NCBI RefSeq assembly: GCF_009688945.1
Contig: NZ_AP021874.1
Location: 4,526,001-4,590,000, forward strand
DNA length: 64,000 bases
Origin: Desulfosarcina alkanivorans
Lineage (GTDB): Bacteria; Desulfobacterota; Desulfobacteria; Desulfobacterales; Desulfosarcinaceae
Direction of reading: 5' to 3'
A model generated the notes under the pieces. That model was not told the DNA's origin. It did no database searches and was given only the letters and a program-made list of their open reading frames with translations. A program made the translations under genes and the position numbers. How positions within the stretch are numbered: position 1 is the first letter of the stretch; every line of letters begins with the position of its first letter. Positions 1 through 8,097 of this stretch are shown piece by piece.

Positions 1-45
1 AGCGCAACGCAGATATCGGGCAAATTGGGCATTGATGGATAGGCT
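1..45 (+). repeat. truncated copy of a dispersed intergenic repeat
   Basis: The first bases (AGCGCAACGCAG then ATATCGGGCAAATTGGGCATT) resemble the right end of two other intergenic segments, near 11,672-11,700 and 49,878-49,903, which share GCGCAACGCAG followed by ATCGG. The element is cut by the window edge, so its left half cannot be seen. Confidence 0.45.
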
Positions 46-369
46 TGAAATAGCCGCATGCCGTCTGCATCCAAGGAAATGTCTTTCATTTCGACCGATC
101 TTTTTAATGGGAGCCACGGTTACGGGATGCAAAGAAGTGCATGCATAATATTTTTGCGGGCGAAACATTTTTATTTCGATTGGCGTGTGCGCCGTTTTGG
201 GGTCGAAACCGGCTATAGGTTCGATTTGCAAAGGTTTGACAAACGGTCCAGGGTCCCTGAAGAGCATTTCAAGGAAACGCGGCGAACCTTTAATGGATGA
301 AAATGGGTTCACGGATCCTGTCCACAGGGACATGCTCATCCCTGGCGGCGTTGCCCTGTAGCTGCAGCG
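46..369. other. intergenic, no gene recognised
   Basis: No coding region can be supported. A short forward open frame (58-300) has no ribosome binding site and no recognisable domain. The segment separates the truncated repeat from the dead aldo/keto reductase. Confidence 0.5.
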
Positions 370-873
370 CTATACGTTCACCCCGTTCATCCCCTTTCGG
401 GTATATCTCTCTTCCTTGACCGCACCCGGGCAGAAAATGGCGTCTGTCTGTTCTATCTCTTCATGGTCAAGCCAACAGTTCACCGATTCGATATTATCCA
501 TAAGATAGCGGATATTGCCGGAACCCGGGATGGGAACGATATCATCGCCCTGGTGGAGCAACCACGCCAGCGCCAGCCGGGAAAGGGTGATGTTTCTGGC
601 ACCGGCGATCGTTTCCAGCCGACCGACCAGACGCATGTTCCCGTTGCAGCTCGCTTCGGAGGTTCAGGAAAGCAGGCGCCGGAAATCCTCATCATCCTGA
701 ATGGATTCTCGCGTCAGCTTTCCGGCGCGCAGTCCCCTGCCAAGGGGGCTGTAGGAAACAAAACCGATGCCGTTCTGGCGCAGCACCGGCAGCAGTCCGG
801 CTTCTACATCCCGGGTAAACAGGGCGTATTCGGGCTGGATGCAGGTGACCGGGTGAGCGGCGTGCGCCTTCAA
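370..873 (-). pseudogene. aldo/keto reductase C-terminal remnant
   Basis: Two in-frame pieces together match the C-terminal half of the aldo/keto reductase family (NADPH-dependent carbonyl reductases with a TIM barrel). The first piece has the family features Q-x-EYALFTRD and GFVSYSPLGRG. The second has LALAWLLHQGDDIVPIPGS. They are separated by an in-frame TGA at 664-666, where relatives carry an ordinary residue, usually charged. The N-terminal half with the catalytic Asp/Tyr is absent: homology starts abruptly near 873 behind a stop. It is therefore a remnant with an N-terminal deletion plus a nonsense mutation. The divergent AraC gene next door was probably its regulator (inference from arrangement). 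Confidence 0.8.
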
Positions 874-963
874 TACGGGTCAGATGGAATCACCGCCTTG
901 AAATCCATACTACAGAAGACATAAAGTTCTTGCATCCGCATAAATGACAATTTATTCTCAAAT

Positions 964-1785
964 ATGGACATAACCAGTCAATTGACCGACATTCCTTTAG
1001 AATCAAACCGGCCCCCGGCGTTTGTCCTTGAAGGCACGCTCAGGTCCCACTCGACGAAAAACCTGGCCCATCATGCCTGCCACCAGATTATGAAAATCCG
1101 TACCGGCATCACCCTGCTGGTTGAAAAAGACCGCCAGCAACCGCTGTTCAGCAACATGACAGCCTTTATTCCGGCCGGACTCCCGCACCGGTCCACGCCC
1201 CTGGGAGAAGCCGTTTACTACAAATCGATCTATCTTGACGAAGCCATGTTCCGCCGGAACATCAGCGACATTGTGATTTTTGATATGAGCGATCTCGGGG
1301 CGGCCCTGTTTGACCGAATCAGCAGTTTAATGGCCCCGCAGGGCGCCGACCCGGAAGACCTGGACGGTCAATGCCTGAAACTGCTGCTTAAATTAATGGA
1401 AACGGAGATTCACCACCGGTCTCACCTGGCTCGCATTCCGGTGCCCCGGAATCCTGCCAATCTGAGAATCACGGCATTTATCGCCAGCCGGTTTCAGAGC
1501 AAACTCACACTGTCCGACTTTACGAATGCGTTGCACTACTCTGAAAGGCATCTGTCACGGGTGTTCAAGGAAGATATAGGCATCACCATTTTTGAATACC
1601 TGAGGCTGTACCGGATTTTCCAGGCATCGCTGAAGCTGTTGAGGAAGGGCGCATCGAAGACCATCACGGAAATAGCCCTGTCATGCGGATACGACTCGCT
1701 ATCGTCGTTTTATAAGGATTTTAAGGAGATTTTCGTGATGACGCCCCGGGCCTTCAGCCAAAAAAATGGAGAAACCCATTCATGA
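964..1785 (+). CDS. AraC-family transcriptional regulator
   Basis: The 273-residue protein has an N-terminal cupin-like sensing region (about residues 15-150) and a C-terminal AraC double helix-turn-helix (about 170-268), including SERHLSRVFKEDIGITIFEYL and the closing motif IALSCGYDSLSSFYKDFK. Family members bind DNA and usually control an adjacent gene in response to a small ligand. It is divergent from the aldo/keto reductase remnant, so its natural target may be lost. Its stop overlaps the next start by ATGA, indicating translational coupling to the PAS/HisKA protein. No clear Shine-Dalgarno sequence precedes the ATG. Confidence 0.9.
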   Translation: MDITSQLTDIPLESNRPPAFVLEGTLRSHSTKNLAHHACHQIMKIRTGITLLVEKDRQQPLFSNMTAFIPAGLPHRSTPLGEAVYYKSIYLDEAMFRRNISDIVIFDMSDLGAALFDRISSLMAPQGADPEDLDGQCLKLLLKLMETEIHHRSHLARIPVPRNPANLRITAFIASRFQSKLTLSDFTNALHYSERHLSRVFKEDIGITIFEYLRLYRIFQASLKLLRKGASKTITEIALSCGYDSLSSFYKDFKEIFVMTPRAFSQKNGETHS

Positions 1786-2642
1786 CCATCGAATTCTGGA
1801 TTCTGCTGGTGCTGGCATCGGCCGCCGGTGCATGGGGAGGATATCAATTGCGGCGTCAGCGTAAACGGGTGCACAAATTGAAACAATCCCTGCTGGAGAT
1901 CAATCAGCACACCCACGAACGGGAAGCATCCTACGCGGAAGACAAGGCCAGGTGGGAGCAGACGGAAGAGAAACTGCGCAACTTTCTGCAGTTGATGGAC
2001 ACCTTGATGAACACCATCCCCAACCCCATCTATTTCAAGGACGCCAAAGGCGTCTACCAGGGATGCAACAAGGTCTTCGCCAAAAAAATAGTCGGCCTGA
2101 CCCGGGACCGCATCGTGGGCAAACGGCCCCAGGAACTGCCCGACCGGATCCCCGCCGACCTGGCCGCCGCCTACCAGCGAGAAGAGCACAAGATGGCTGA
2201 CAAGGCCGGCTTTCACGCCTTCGAATCGCCGGTGCAGTGCGCGGACGGTGTGCGGCGGGATTTTCTTTTCAACCTGGCCCCGGTACTGGACGGCCATGAC
2301 AAACCCGACGGCAGCGTGGCCGTCCTTTCAGACCTGACCGAAAAAAACCGTGCCGCCCGGAACCGCATTCAGAAAGAGCGTCTGGAGGGGGTATTGGAGA
2401 CCGCCGGTGCGGTCTGCCACGAGCTCAACCAGCCCCTGCAGGCCCTCTCCGGCTACACCGAACTGATGGCCATGCAGCTGGAGGGTCACGATGCCCGGCC
2501 CTATGTCGACAACCTCACCGCCCAGATCGACCGCATGCGCGACATTACCGACAAGCTGCAGGGCGTCACCCGCTACGAAACCAAGGACTATGCCGGCAAC
2601 ACCCGGATCATCGACATCCACAAAGCGTCCGAAAAAGAGTAG
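1782..2642 (+). CDS. membrane PAS/HisKA protein lacking an ATPase domain
   Basis: The 286-residue protein starts with one membrane segment (about 4-22). A charged coiled-coil-like linker (25-68) follows, then a PAS domain (about 69-186) and a HisKA dimerisation helix with the phospho-acceptor box VCHELNQPLQ (His213). It then stops at about 286 without the HATPase_c N, G1 and G2 boxes, so it cannot phosphorylate itself alone. The end looks natural (IIDIHKAS, seen in short HisKA proteins of this group as far as I recall) rather than truncated. It overlaps the AraC gene by 4 bp. It might act as a phosphotransfer or scaffolding partner (inference). Confidence 0.8.
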   Translation: MTIEFWILLVLASAAGAWGGYQLRRQRKRVHKLKQSLLEINQHTHEREASYAEDKARWEQTEEKLRNFLQLMDTLMNTIPNPIYFKDAKGVYQGCNKVFAKKIVGLTRDRIVGKRPQELPDRIPADLAAAYQREEHKMADKAGFHAFESPVQCADGVRRDFLFNLAPVLDGHDKPDGSVAVLSDLTEKNRAARNRIQKERLEGVLETAGAVCHELNQPLQALSGYTELMAMQLEGHDARPYVDNLTAQIDRMRDITDKLQGVTRYETKDYAGNTRIIDIHKASEKE

Positions 2643-2722
2643 ACCGGGGCGCGTTCCCGCAGGGCGCAGGGCGCAGGGGGCGCCGTCCACGATGCCGGGC
2701 CGGACCATTGCCCGAACGGGCG

Positions 2723-3091
2723 TTAGAAATACACTTCCCCGAAAGTAATGCCGGCTTCCTTCAACCGGGCATAATCCATTTTAAGGCGCTGATTGGCGAC
2801 ATGGCGTGTGGTTTTCGCATCGACTTCGCTTTCGTTGATGGGACCGATCGCATAGACTTTGGAGACCGTATCCGGTCCGTCCGGGACACCGGAGGCATCC
2901 TGAAAACTCGCCATGAGCAGGGACATGTCCGTTTCGACATCGATGTCGTCCGTTGACTCCGACCGGGTGACGCGCTTGACGATGTCTTCGTATATCTTGA
3001 TATCAAGCCGGACGGGTTGGCCGGATCCGGCAAGTTTGATAAAATCGTCCAAGCGATCTTTCAGGCCGATTCTTACCTCGTCAATAGCCAT
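2723..3091 (-). CDS. hypothetical protein, 122 aa
   Basis: I do not recognise the family. The start at 3091 (MAIDEVRIGLKDRLD) is chosen because GGAAAGGAGGG lies just upstream; an in-frame extension to 3199 lacks such a site. The protein is soluble, acidic and helical, with no signal peptide and no Cys pair. It contains a segment VRLDIKIYEDIVKRVTRSES and a C-terminal region rich in charged residues. It is convergent with the PAS/HisKA gene and has no operon partner. Confidence 0.65.
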   Translation of the reverse strand: MAIDEVRIGLKDRLDDFIKLAGSGQPVRLDIKIYEDIVKRVTRSESTDDIDVETDMSLLMASFQDASGVPDGPDTVSKVYAIGPINESEVDAKTTRHVANQRLKMDYARLKEAGITFGEVYF

Positions 3092-3327
3092 GATGAACCC
3101 TCCTTTCCATGGGGAAGTCACCCGCTGCTGCGGGACATTCCGGAATGTTGATGGGTTTAGGGGTTTTCCTTCAATAAAGCACAAACCAGGCCAAACCATA
3201 ACAACATGAAAAGACTGACAAATAGAAGTTTATGGGCGATTAGGCGGGGCAATGATCGTCAGCATTGTTTACAATGTGGAAAATCGTCGGCCAGCCTGCC
3301 ATTTTCCCGTTCTAAAGGGTACCGGCC

Positions 3328-4512
3328 ATGAACGCTTTGGAACGATGGGTCCATTGGGTGGTCTTTGTGTGCCTGCTGGCTGGATGCGCGGCCCCGGGCC
3401 GCCTTCCGGAGACAGGGGCGACGGCGCCCACCGTCCCGACAGCCGGATGGAACCCGGACAGGCTCGACGACGCTTTTCGGCTTGCCGAACGCTATGGAAG
3501 CTGTTCGCTGATCGTTATGACCCACGGTAAAATCATTCGCTCCCGAGGAGACCTTACCACGCCCCACCGGGTGCACTCGGTCCGCAAAGCACTGCTGGGG
3601 GCACTGGTCGGTCAGCACGCGGGTTCCGGCCCCGGACAGGTCGATCTGGGGGCCACATTGGAAGAACTGGGCATTGACGACCGCCCCGGGCCCTTGACCC
3701 CTTTGCAGAAGCAGGCCACCGTTTTGCACCTGGTGAAGAGTACATCCGGCATAAACCATGACGCGGCCGGGGAAATTCCTTCCATGACCCGGCAAAAGGC
3801 GCGACGATTGGGCACCGCGCCCAATGAACCGGGTACGATCTGGGCCTATAACAATTGGGACTACAATGCCCTGACCACCATTTTTGAACAGACCACCGGG
3901 CTGCGTGTCGGCCATGCTTTTCTGAAAGGCATCGCCCAGCCGCTGGGCATGCAGGATTTTGACGAATCATCGGTATTCTATTTGAAAAAGGAAGCCCTTT
4001 CCATGCACGCCAAGGCCGGTTTCCGGATGTCTGCGCGCGACCTGGCCAGGTTCGGGCAGGTCTATCTGGACAAAGGGATGTGGCAGGGGCGACAGATCAT
4101 TCCGGCCGCCTGGGTCGAACGCATCACTGCGGATTACACGCCCACCCACAACAGCGGACTTGGCAGCGGTCATGGTTATCTGTGGTGGGTCCCCTGCGAC
4201 CGGAAAGCACGATCCATGGGACTCCCCGCGGGGTCGTTTATCGCCAGCGGCTGGGCGGGACAGCATATCGTCGTCATCCCCGCATGGGATACGGTGATCG
4301 TGCATACGGTGAGTACGGATGATTACTTCGGTTTTTGTGTCCGGTGGGCCAGAAAAAAGGGATTCGATTTGGATCAGGCCGTGCGCTATTCCAGAACCAC
4401 CTGCAGGCAGCCAGGACACATGAGCGACCCGTTTTGCCAGCGGTGCCGATACTATACCGGCCGCGATTTCGAAACGCTGCTGGCCAAAATCATTGCCGCC
4501 CGATCCTTTTAG
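3328..4512 (+). CDS. class C beta-lactamase-fold serine hydrolase, lipoprotein
   Basis: The 394-residue protein has a lipoprotein signal peptide with lipobox LAGC (Cys20), so it is probably anchored to a membrane facing the periplasm. The serine beta-lactamase/DD-peptidase fold is shown by S-V-R-K (Ser84, Lys87) and Y-N-N (Tyr174, Asn176), the two catalytic motifs of class C-related esterases and peptidases. Late in the sequence, ASGWAGQHIVV occupies the usual position of the third motif. Family members hydrolyse esters, D-peptides or beta-lactams, and the substrate cannot be told from sequence. The C-terminus holds an unusual Cys-rich tail (CRQPGHMSDPFCQRCRYY). The gene stands alone. Confidence 0.85.
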   Translation: MNALERWVHWVVFVCLLAGCAAPGRLPETGATAPTVPTAGWNPDRLDDAFRLAERYGSCSLIVMTHGKIIRSRGDLTTPHRVHSVRKALLGALVGQHAGSGPGQVDLGATLEELGIDDRPGPLTPLQKQATVLHLVKSTSGINHDAAGEIPSMTRQKARRLGTAPNEPGTIWAYNNWDYNALTTIFEQTTGLRVGHAFLKGIAQPLGMQDFDESSVFYLKKEALSMHAKAGFRMSARDLARFGQVYLDKGMWQGRQIIPAAWVERITADYTPTHNSGLGSGHGYLWWVPCDRKARSMGLPAGSFIASGWAGQHIVVIPAWDTVIVHTVSTDDYFGFCVRWARKKGFDLDQAVRYSRTTCRQPGHMSDPFCQRCRYYTGRDFETLLAKIIAARSF

Positions 4513-4522
4513 CCCCGCCATC

Positions 4523-4547
4523 AGGCCGGTCGAGTCCTGCCCGGCCT
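4523..4547 (+). terminator. hairpin after the serine hydrolase gene
   Basis: AGGCCGG (4523-4529) pairs with CCGGCCT (4541-4547) across an 11-nt loop, 11 bases past the stop. There is no following T-run, so termination efficiency is uncertain. Confidence 0.4.
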
Positions 4548-4794
4548 CGCTTTAGCCTGAACGCATAATTGAAATTTAATCGATAAATTGGATTCAAATT
4601 ATTTTATTTCAATATTTCTTGGAATAATCTATACTGAATATCAACGGCCCGGGCGGGGATCGCACAGCCCGCACCCGAAACGGGTGTTCCCGGCGCCGCT
4701 TGCCATGCGGCAGGGTCCGATGCCGCTTCAGAAACCGGAGCAACCGGCACACAGGCACTTTTTCAGATCAATTGTTTCAAGAAGGAGGTGAAAA

Positions 4795-5004
4795 ATGGGA
4801 ACCCGTTTTGAATCGGTCGCCGCCAGACTCGAGGAAACCGTCATCCACTTTTTTTCACCGAACGGATTGTTGACCGCCGTCTTCCTGATCGTTTTGAGCG
4901 TCATCCTGTTCAGCGGCAGCACCGTCGAGCGGCGCATGATGGACAACCCGGCCGCCGGCTACCGGCAGGCCACCGGATCTCCGATCCTGGATACGGCCAG
5001 ATAG
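4795..5004 (+). CDS. small single-span membrane protein, 69 aa
   Basis: This short gene has a strong ribosome binding site (AAGAAGGAGGTG seven bases before ATG), which makes it credible despite its size. One hydrophobic segment (about residues 25-43, LLTAVFLIVLSVILFSG) is flanked by an amphipathic N-terminus and a polar tail. No family is recognised. It sits in an AT-rich leader region (4560-4660) and is convergent with the polyamine-type transporter operon. Confidence 0.7.
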   Translation: MGTRFESVAARLEETVIHFFSPNGLLTAVFLIVLSVILFSGSTVERRMMDNPAAGYRQATGSPILDTAR

Positions 5005-5011
5005 CCTGGTC

Positions 5012-5866
5012 CTATTCCTTTTTCCGGCTGAACGATAAATTGATCAGCGCCAGCATGGAGGTGCCCACGATGAGCAAAAAGGAGATGGCGTTGATGACGG
5101 GCGTGGAGCCGTCGCGAACCTGCAGGTAGAGGGTGATGGGCAGGGTGGACTGGGAGCCCACCAGGAACAGGGTCGTGTTGAAGTTTTCGAAGGACATCAA
5201 AAAGGCCACGGCACCGGCACCAATGATGGCGGGACGCAGGAATTTGAGCGTGATGTGCCAGATCACCTGCAGCCGGGTGGCGCCGAGGTTCAGAGCCGCC
5301 TCTTCAAGGCTGCGGTCGAATTTCTTGAGCCGCGCCGACACCACCAGCGTCACCAGGGTCGAGATGAAGGAAAACTGACCCAGGACCACCAGCCAGAAGC
5401 CGGGCCGGAACAGGGGCACGTCCAGATTGAAGGTGTTTTCGAAAAACATGCCCAGGGTGTTGGCGAACAGCAGGATCGAAATGCCCAGGATCACGCCGGG
5501 GACCACCAGGGGGGCCAGCATGAGAAAATAAAGGGCCTGTTTGAAACGAAAACTCTCCTGTTCGAAGAGAAAGGCGCCGCAGGTGCCGACGATCGTCGAT
5601 AAAATGGAGACCCAGAAGGCCACCTTGAAACTCACGCCGATGGCGGAAAGGTTGACCGAATCGTTAAAAATCCCCACCCGATCCGGCAGGTCCGCGACGA
5701 ACCATTCCAGGGTGAACCCTTTCCAGGGAAGCGCCGGAAACTGGGAGTCGTTGAAGGCCAGTACACAAGTGATCAGCAACGGGGCGAAAAGGAACACGAA
5801 AAACAAGGCCACATAGAGCTTGAATCCCAGGGTGTAGGACCGTGTGTTGGGAAGTGTCCGGATCAT
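5012..5866 (-). CDS. potC: spermidine/putrescine-type ABC permease, PotC-like
   Basis: This 284-residue inner-membrane permease has about six hydrophobic spans and the EAA loop (EEAALNLGATRLQVIW) that docks on the ATPase. The start at 5866 (MIRTLPNTRSYTLGF) gives a 4-bp ATGA overlap with the upstream permease; the longer open frame to 6016 merely runs through that gene. It pairs with the PotB-like permease as the translocation channel of a binding-protein-dependent importer. The family moves polyamines or related cations into the cytoplasm; exact substrate is not shown. Confidence 0.9.
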   Translation of the reverse strand: MIRTLPNTRSYTLGFKLYVALFFVFLFAPLLITCVLAFNDSQFPALPWKGFTLEWFVADLPDRVGIFNDSVNLSAIGVSFKVAFWVSILSTIVGTCGAFLFEQESFRFKQALYFLMLAPLVVPGVILGISILLFANTLGMFFENTFNLDVPLFRPGFWLVVLGQFSFISTLVTLVVSARLKKFDRSLEEAALNLGATRLQVIWHITLKFLRPAIIGAGAVAFLMSFENFNTTLFLVGSQSTLPITLYLQVRDGSTPVINAISFLLIVGTSMLALINLSFSRKKE

Positions 5867-6729
5867 TGCACCACCTGGCTGAGCTTCTGGCGGGTCAGCT
5901 TGAGCCCGATCCAGACGATCGTAGAGGACAGCGCCAGCAACAGAAAGCCGAAGGCCGCCCCCTGGTTCCAGTTGAAGCTGGCGATAAACTGGTTGTAGAT
6001 CTGCTCGGTAAACCACAACGAGTTCTTGCCCCCGATCAGGTTGGGGGTCAGGTAGTTGCCCAGGGTGAGCATGAAGACCACGATTCCCCCGGAAACGATG
6101 CCCGGCATGGAATGGGGGATGATAATCCGCGTGACGATGGAGAAAACATTGCCCCCCAGGTCGTAGGCCGCCTCGATGAGGCTGTCGTCCAGGCTTTCCA
6201 GCACCGATATCAGCGGCACCACCATAAAGAGCATGGAGGTGTAGACCAGTCCCATGACCATGGTGACATCATTGTAGAGCATTTCCACGGGGCGCTGCAT
6301 CAACCCGAGTTTAACCAGAGCATGGTTGACCACGCCGCTTTCCCGCAAAAGGATCATCCACCCGTAAACCCGCACCAGCTCGCTGACCCAGAAGGGCATC
6401 AGCAGCAGCAGGCTGAGAAAACCGCTGTATCGGGGCGAGACCACCTTGGTAATATAAAAGGCCACCGGCAGGGACACGGCAAAGGTGATCCCGGTGACCA
6501 GGATGGCGTAAACGGCGGTGCGTGCAAAGGTGCTCCAGTATATCGGTTCGTCAAAAAAATTCAGATAGTTGACCAGGCTCCACACCATGGTTCCGGAGTC
6601 GTCTTCGGTGCGGAATGACATCAGCAGCAGATCGATGTGGGGCAGGACGATGAGCAGAAACAGCCACACCAGCACCGGCGTCACGAAGATGAGGAAAGGA
6701 AGCGTGATCCGTGTTCGAAGGTTGTTCAT
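5863..6729 (-). CDS. potB: spermidine/putrescine-type ABC permease, PotB-like
   Basis: The 288-residue protein has an N-terminal span (about 10-30) followed by several hydrophobic segments and the permease EAA loop (EAAYDLGGNVFSIV). It overlaps the ATPase gene upstream by 4 bp (ATGA) and the PotC-like gene downstream by 4 bp, so the three are one translationally coupled unit. Order ATPase-B-C matches the classical potABC arrangement. Function is inner-membrane import of a polyamine-like solute. Confidence 0.9.
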   Translation of the reverse strand: MNNLRTRITLPFLIFVTPVLVWLFLLIVLPHIDLLLMSFRTEDDSGTMVWSLVNYLNFFDEPIYWSTFARTAVYAILVTGITFAVSLPVAFYITKVVSPRYSGFLSLLLLMPFWVSELVRVYGWMILLRESGVVNHALVKLGLMQRPVEMLYNDVTMVMGLVYTSMLFMVVPLISVLESLDDSLIEAAYDLGGNVFSIVTRIIIPHSMPGIVSGGIVVFMLTLGNYLTPNLIGGKNSLWFTEQIYNQFIASFNWNQGAAFGFLLLALSSTIVWIGLKLTRQKLSQVVQ

Positions 6730-7811
6730 GACACCTTGAAGCAGCTGGCGGAACGGGCATTCCAGCCGATGTCGATACGGTCGCCGACCGCCAGGTGATC
6801 GTATTGCCGGTTCTGGGGAAGGGCGATCATCAGTTCCTCACCACCGTCGCCCGGCGTGGCCAGCAGGCGGCTGTTGGCCCCGTCGAAAAGGATGGACCTG
6901 ATGGTCACGGTCAGCCGGTTGAAGTGCTGCACGCCGGCTTCCGGTGCAATGATGATCGCCTCGGGGCGGATAAAAAAGGCCACCGTTGCGCCCGGCGCCA
7001 GATCCGGTGCGCCAGCGGCGGTAAACATCTGGCCATCCGCGGTTTCAAGCCGGCACAGATCCTCCTGCTGATCGCGAACGGTCCCCTTCCAGGCGTTGTT
7101 GTCCCCCACGAACCGGGCCACGAAGGGCGTCTTCGGATGGGCATACAGGTTGCGCGGGGTGTCCACCTGTTCGAACCGGCCGTTGTTCATGACGGCCACG
7201 TGGTCGGACATGACCAGGGCCTCCGACTGGTCGTGGGTAATGTAGATGAAGGTGGTGCCCACCTGGACCTGCAGCTTTTTCAGTTCCACCTTCATCTGTT
7301 CGCGAAGCTTGAGATCCAGGGCGCCCAGGGGCTCGTCCAGCAGCAGCACGGCGGGATCCAGCACCAGGCAGCGGGCAATGGCCACCCGTTGTTTCTGTCC
7401 GCCGGACAGCTGGTCGATCTTTTTGCTGCCGAACCCCGGCAGCCCCACCCGCTCCAAAATTTCCGCCACCTTTCGATCGATGTCGGGCTTTTTCTCCTTG
7501 CGCCGCTCGAGTCCGAAGGCGATGTTCCCGGCAACGTTCATCATGGGAAAAAGGGCCAGGTGCTGAAAAATCAGGTTGACCGGCCGGCGGTTGGGCGCAC
7601 GGCCCGCCATGTCGCTGCCGCGGATGAGAATACGTCCCCCGGTGGGTTCGATGAAACCGGCAATCATCCGCAACAGCGTGGTCTTTCCACACCCCGAGGG
7701 ACCCAGGATGGAAAAGAACCGCCCCTTTTCCACCGCAAAGGAGACGTCGCTCACCGCGGTGAAGTCGCCGAACGTCTTGGTTACTTTTTCTACGGAAAGG
7801 TCTACGGCCAT
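6726..7811 (-). CDS. potA: spermidine/putrescine-type ABC ATPase, PotA-like
   Basis: The ATPase carries Walker A (GPSGCGKTT), the Q-loop region, signature LSGGQKQR and Walker B (VLLLDEPLGALD), followed by a C-terminal TOBE-like regulatory domain (about 270-361) typical of PotA/CysA-type subunits. The start at 7811 (MAVDLSVEKVTKTF) is preferred on homology. A TTG 12 codons upstream (7847) is also in frame and no strong Shine-Dalgarno decides. It energises the two permeases encoded immediately downstream. A large hairpin separates it from the binding-protein gene. Confidence 0.9.
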   Translation of the reverse strand: MAVDLSVEKVTKTFGDFTAVSDVSFAVEKGRFFSILGPSGCGKTTLLRMIAGFIEPTGGRILIRGSDMAGRAPNRRPVNLIFQHLALFPMMNVAGNIAFGLERRKEKKPDIDRKVAEILERVGLPGFGSKKIDQLSGGQKQRVAIARCLVLDPAVLLLDEPLGALDLKLREQMKVELKKLQVQVGTTFIYITHDQSEALVMSDHVAVMNNGRFEQVDTPRNLYAHPKTPFVARFVGDNNAWKGTVRDQQEDLCRLETADGQMFTAAGAPDLAPGATVAFFIRPEAIIIAPEAGVQHFNRLTVTIRSILFDGANSRLLATPGDGGEELMIALPQNRQYDHLAVGDRIDIGWNARSASCFKVS

Positions 7812-7954
7812 ATTCTTAGCATTTAAAAATGCCTCTCCCCGCCTCAAGCGGAGTGGGTATCAGCAAAGGATGCAATCAATTATATAGTCGCAAGCAACGG
7901 GGTATTCGACCCGACGCTTCGCAATAAAGAAATAGTTGGGATCGCCTCTGCATC

Positions 7955-8097
7955 GTATTCGTTCAGAGATGGTAGATTGGGGTTCTGGCCAAGGCCGCAG
8001 CGTTTCCGCAATCCTCGGCGTAGCCCGGCTACGCCTGCGGTTGCGGAAACGTGAGAACGCCGGCCGGGGCCGCAAGATGCCATCTCGGGGTGGATAC
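7955..8097. repeat. 143-bp fold-back element between binding protein and ATPase genes
   Basis: The two halves form a long imperfect inverted repeat. The core is exact: CGTTTCCGCAA (8001-8011) with TTGCGGAAACG (8041-8051), and GGCGTAGCC (8017-8025) with GGCTACGCC (8027-8035). Outer arms GTATTC...GAGATGG (7955-7973) and CCATCTC...GGATAC (8080-8097) also match. The right end coincides with the stop codon of the binding-protein gene. On RNA it forms a very stable structure that could stabilise the upstream message, cause partial termination, or both. A small non-autonomous mobile element (MITE-like) is an alternative. Confidence 0.7.

Noticed and set aside
664..666. In-frame TGA in the aldo/keto reductase as a possible selenocysteine
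   Set aside because: Relatives have an ordinary residue there, the gene lacks its N-terminal half, and I saw no convincing SECIS hairpin; a nonsense mutation is simpler.
5842..7826. Long plus-strand frames (258 and 343 codons) opposite the transporter genes
   Set aside because: Shadows of the potA/potB-like genes, with low-complexity His/Gly/Gln-rich translations typical of antisense frames.
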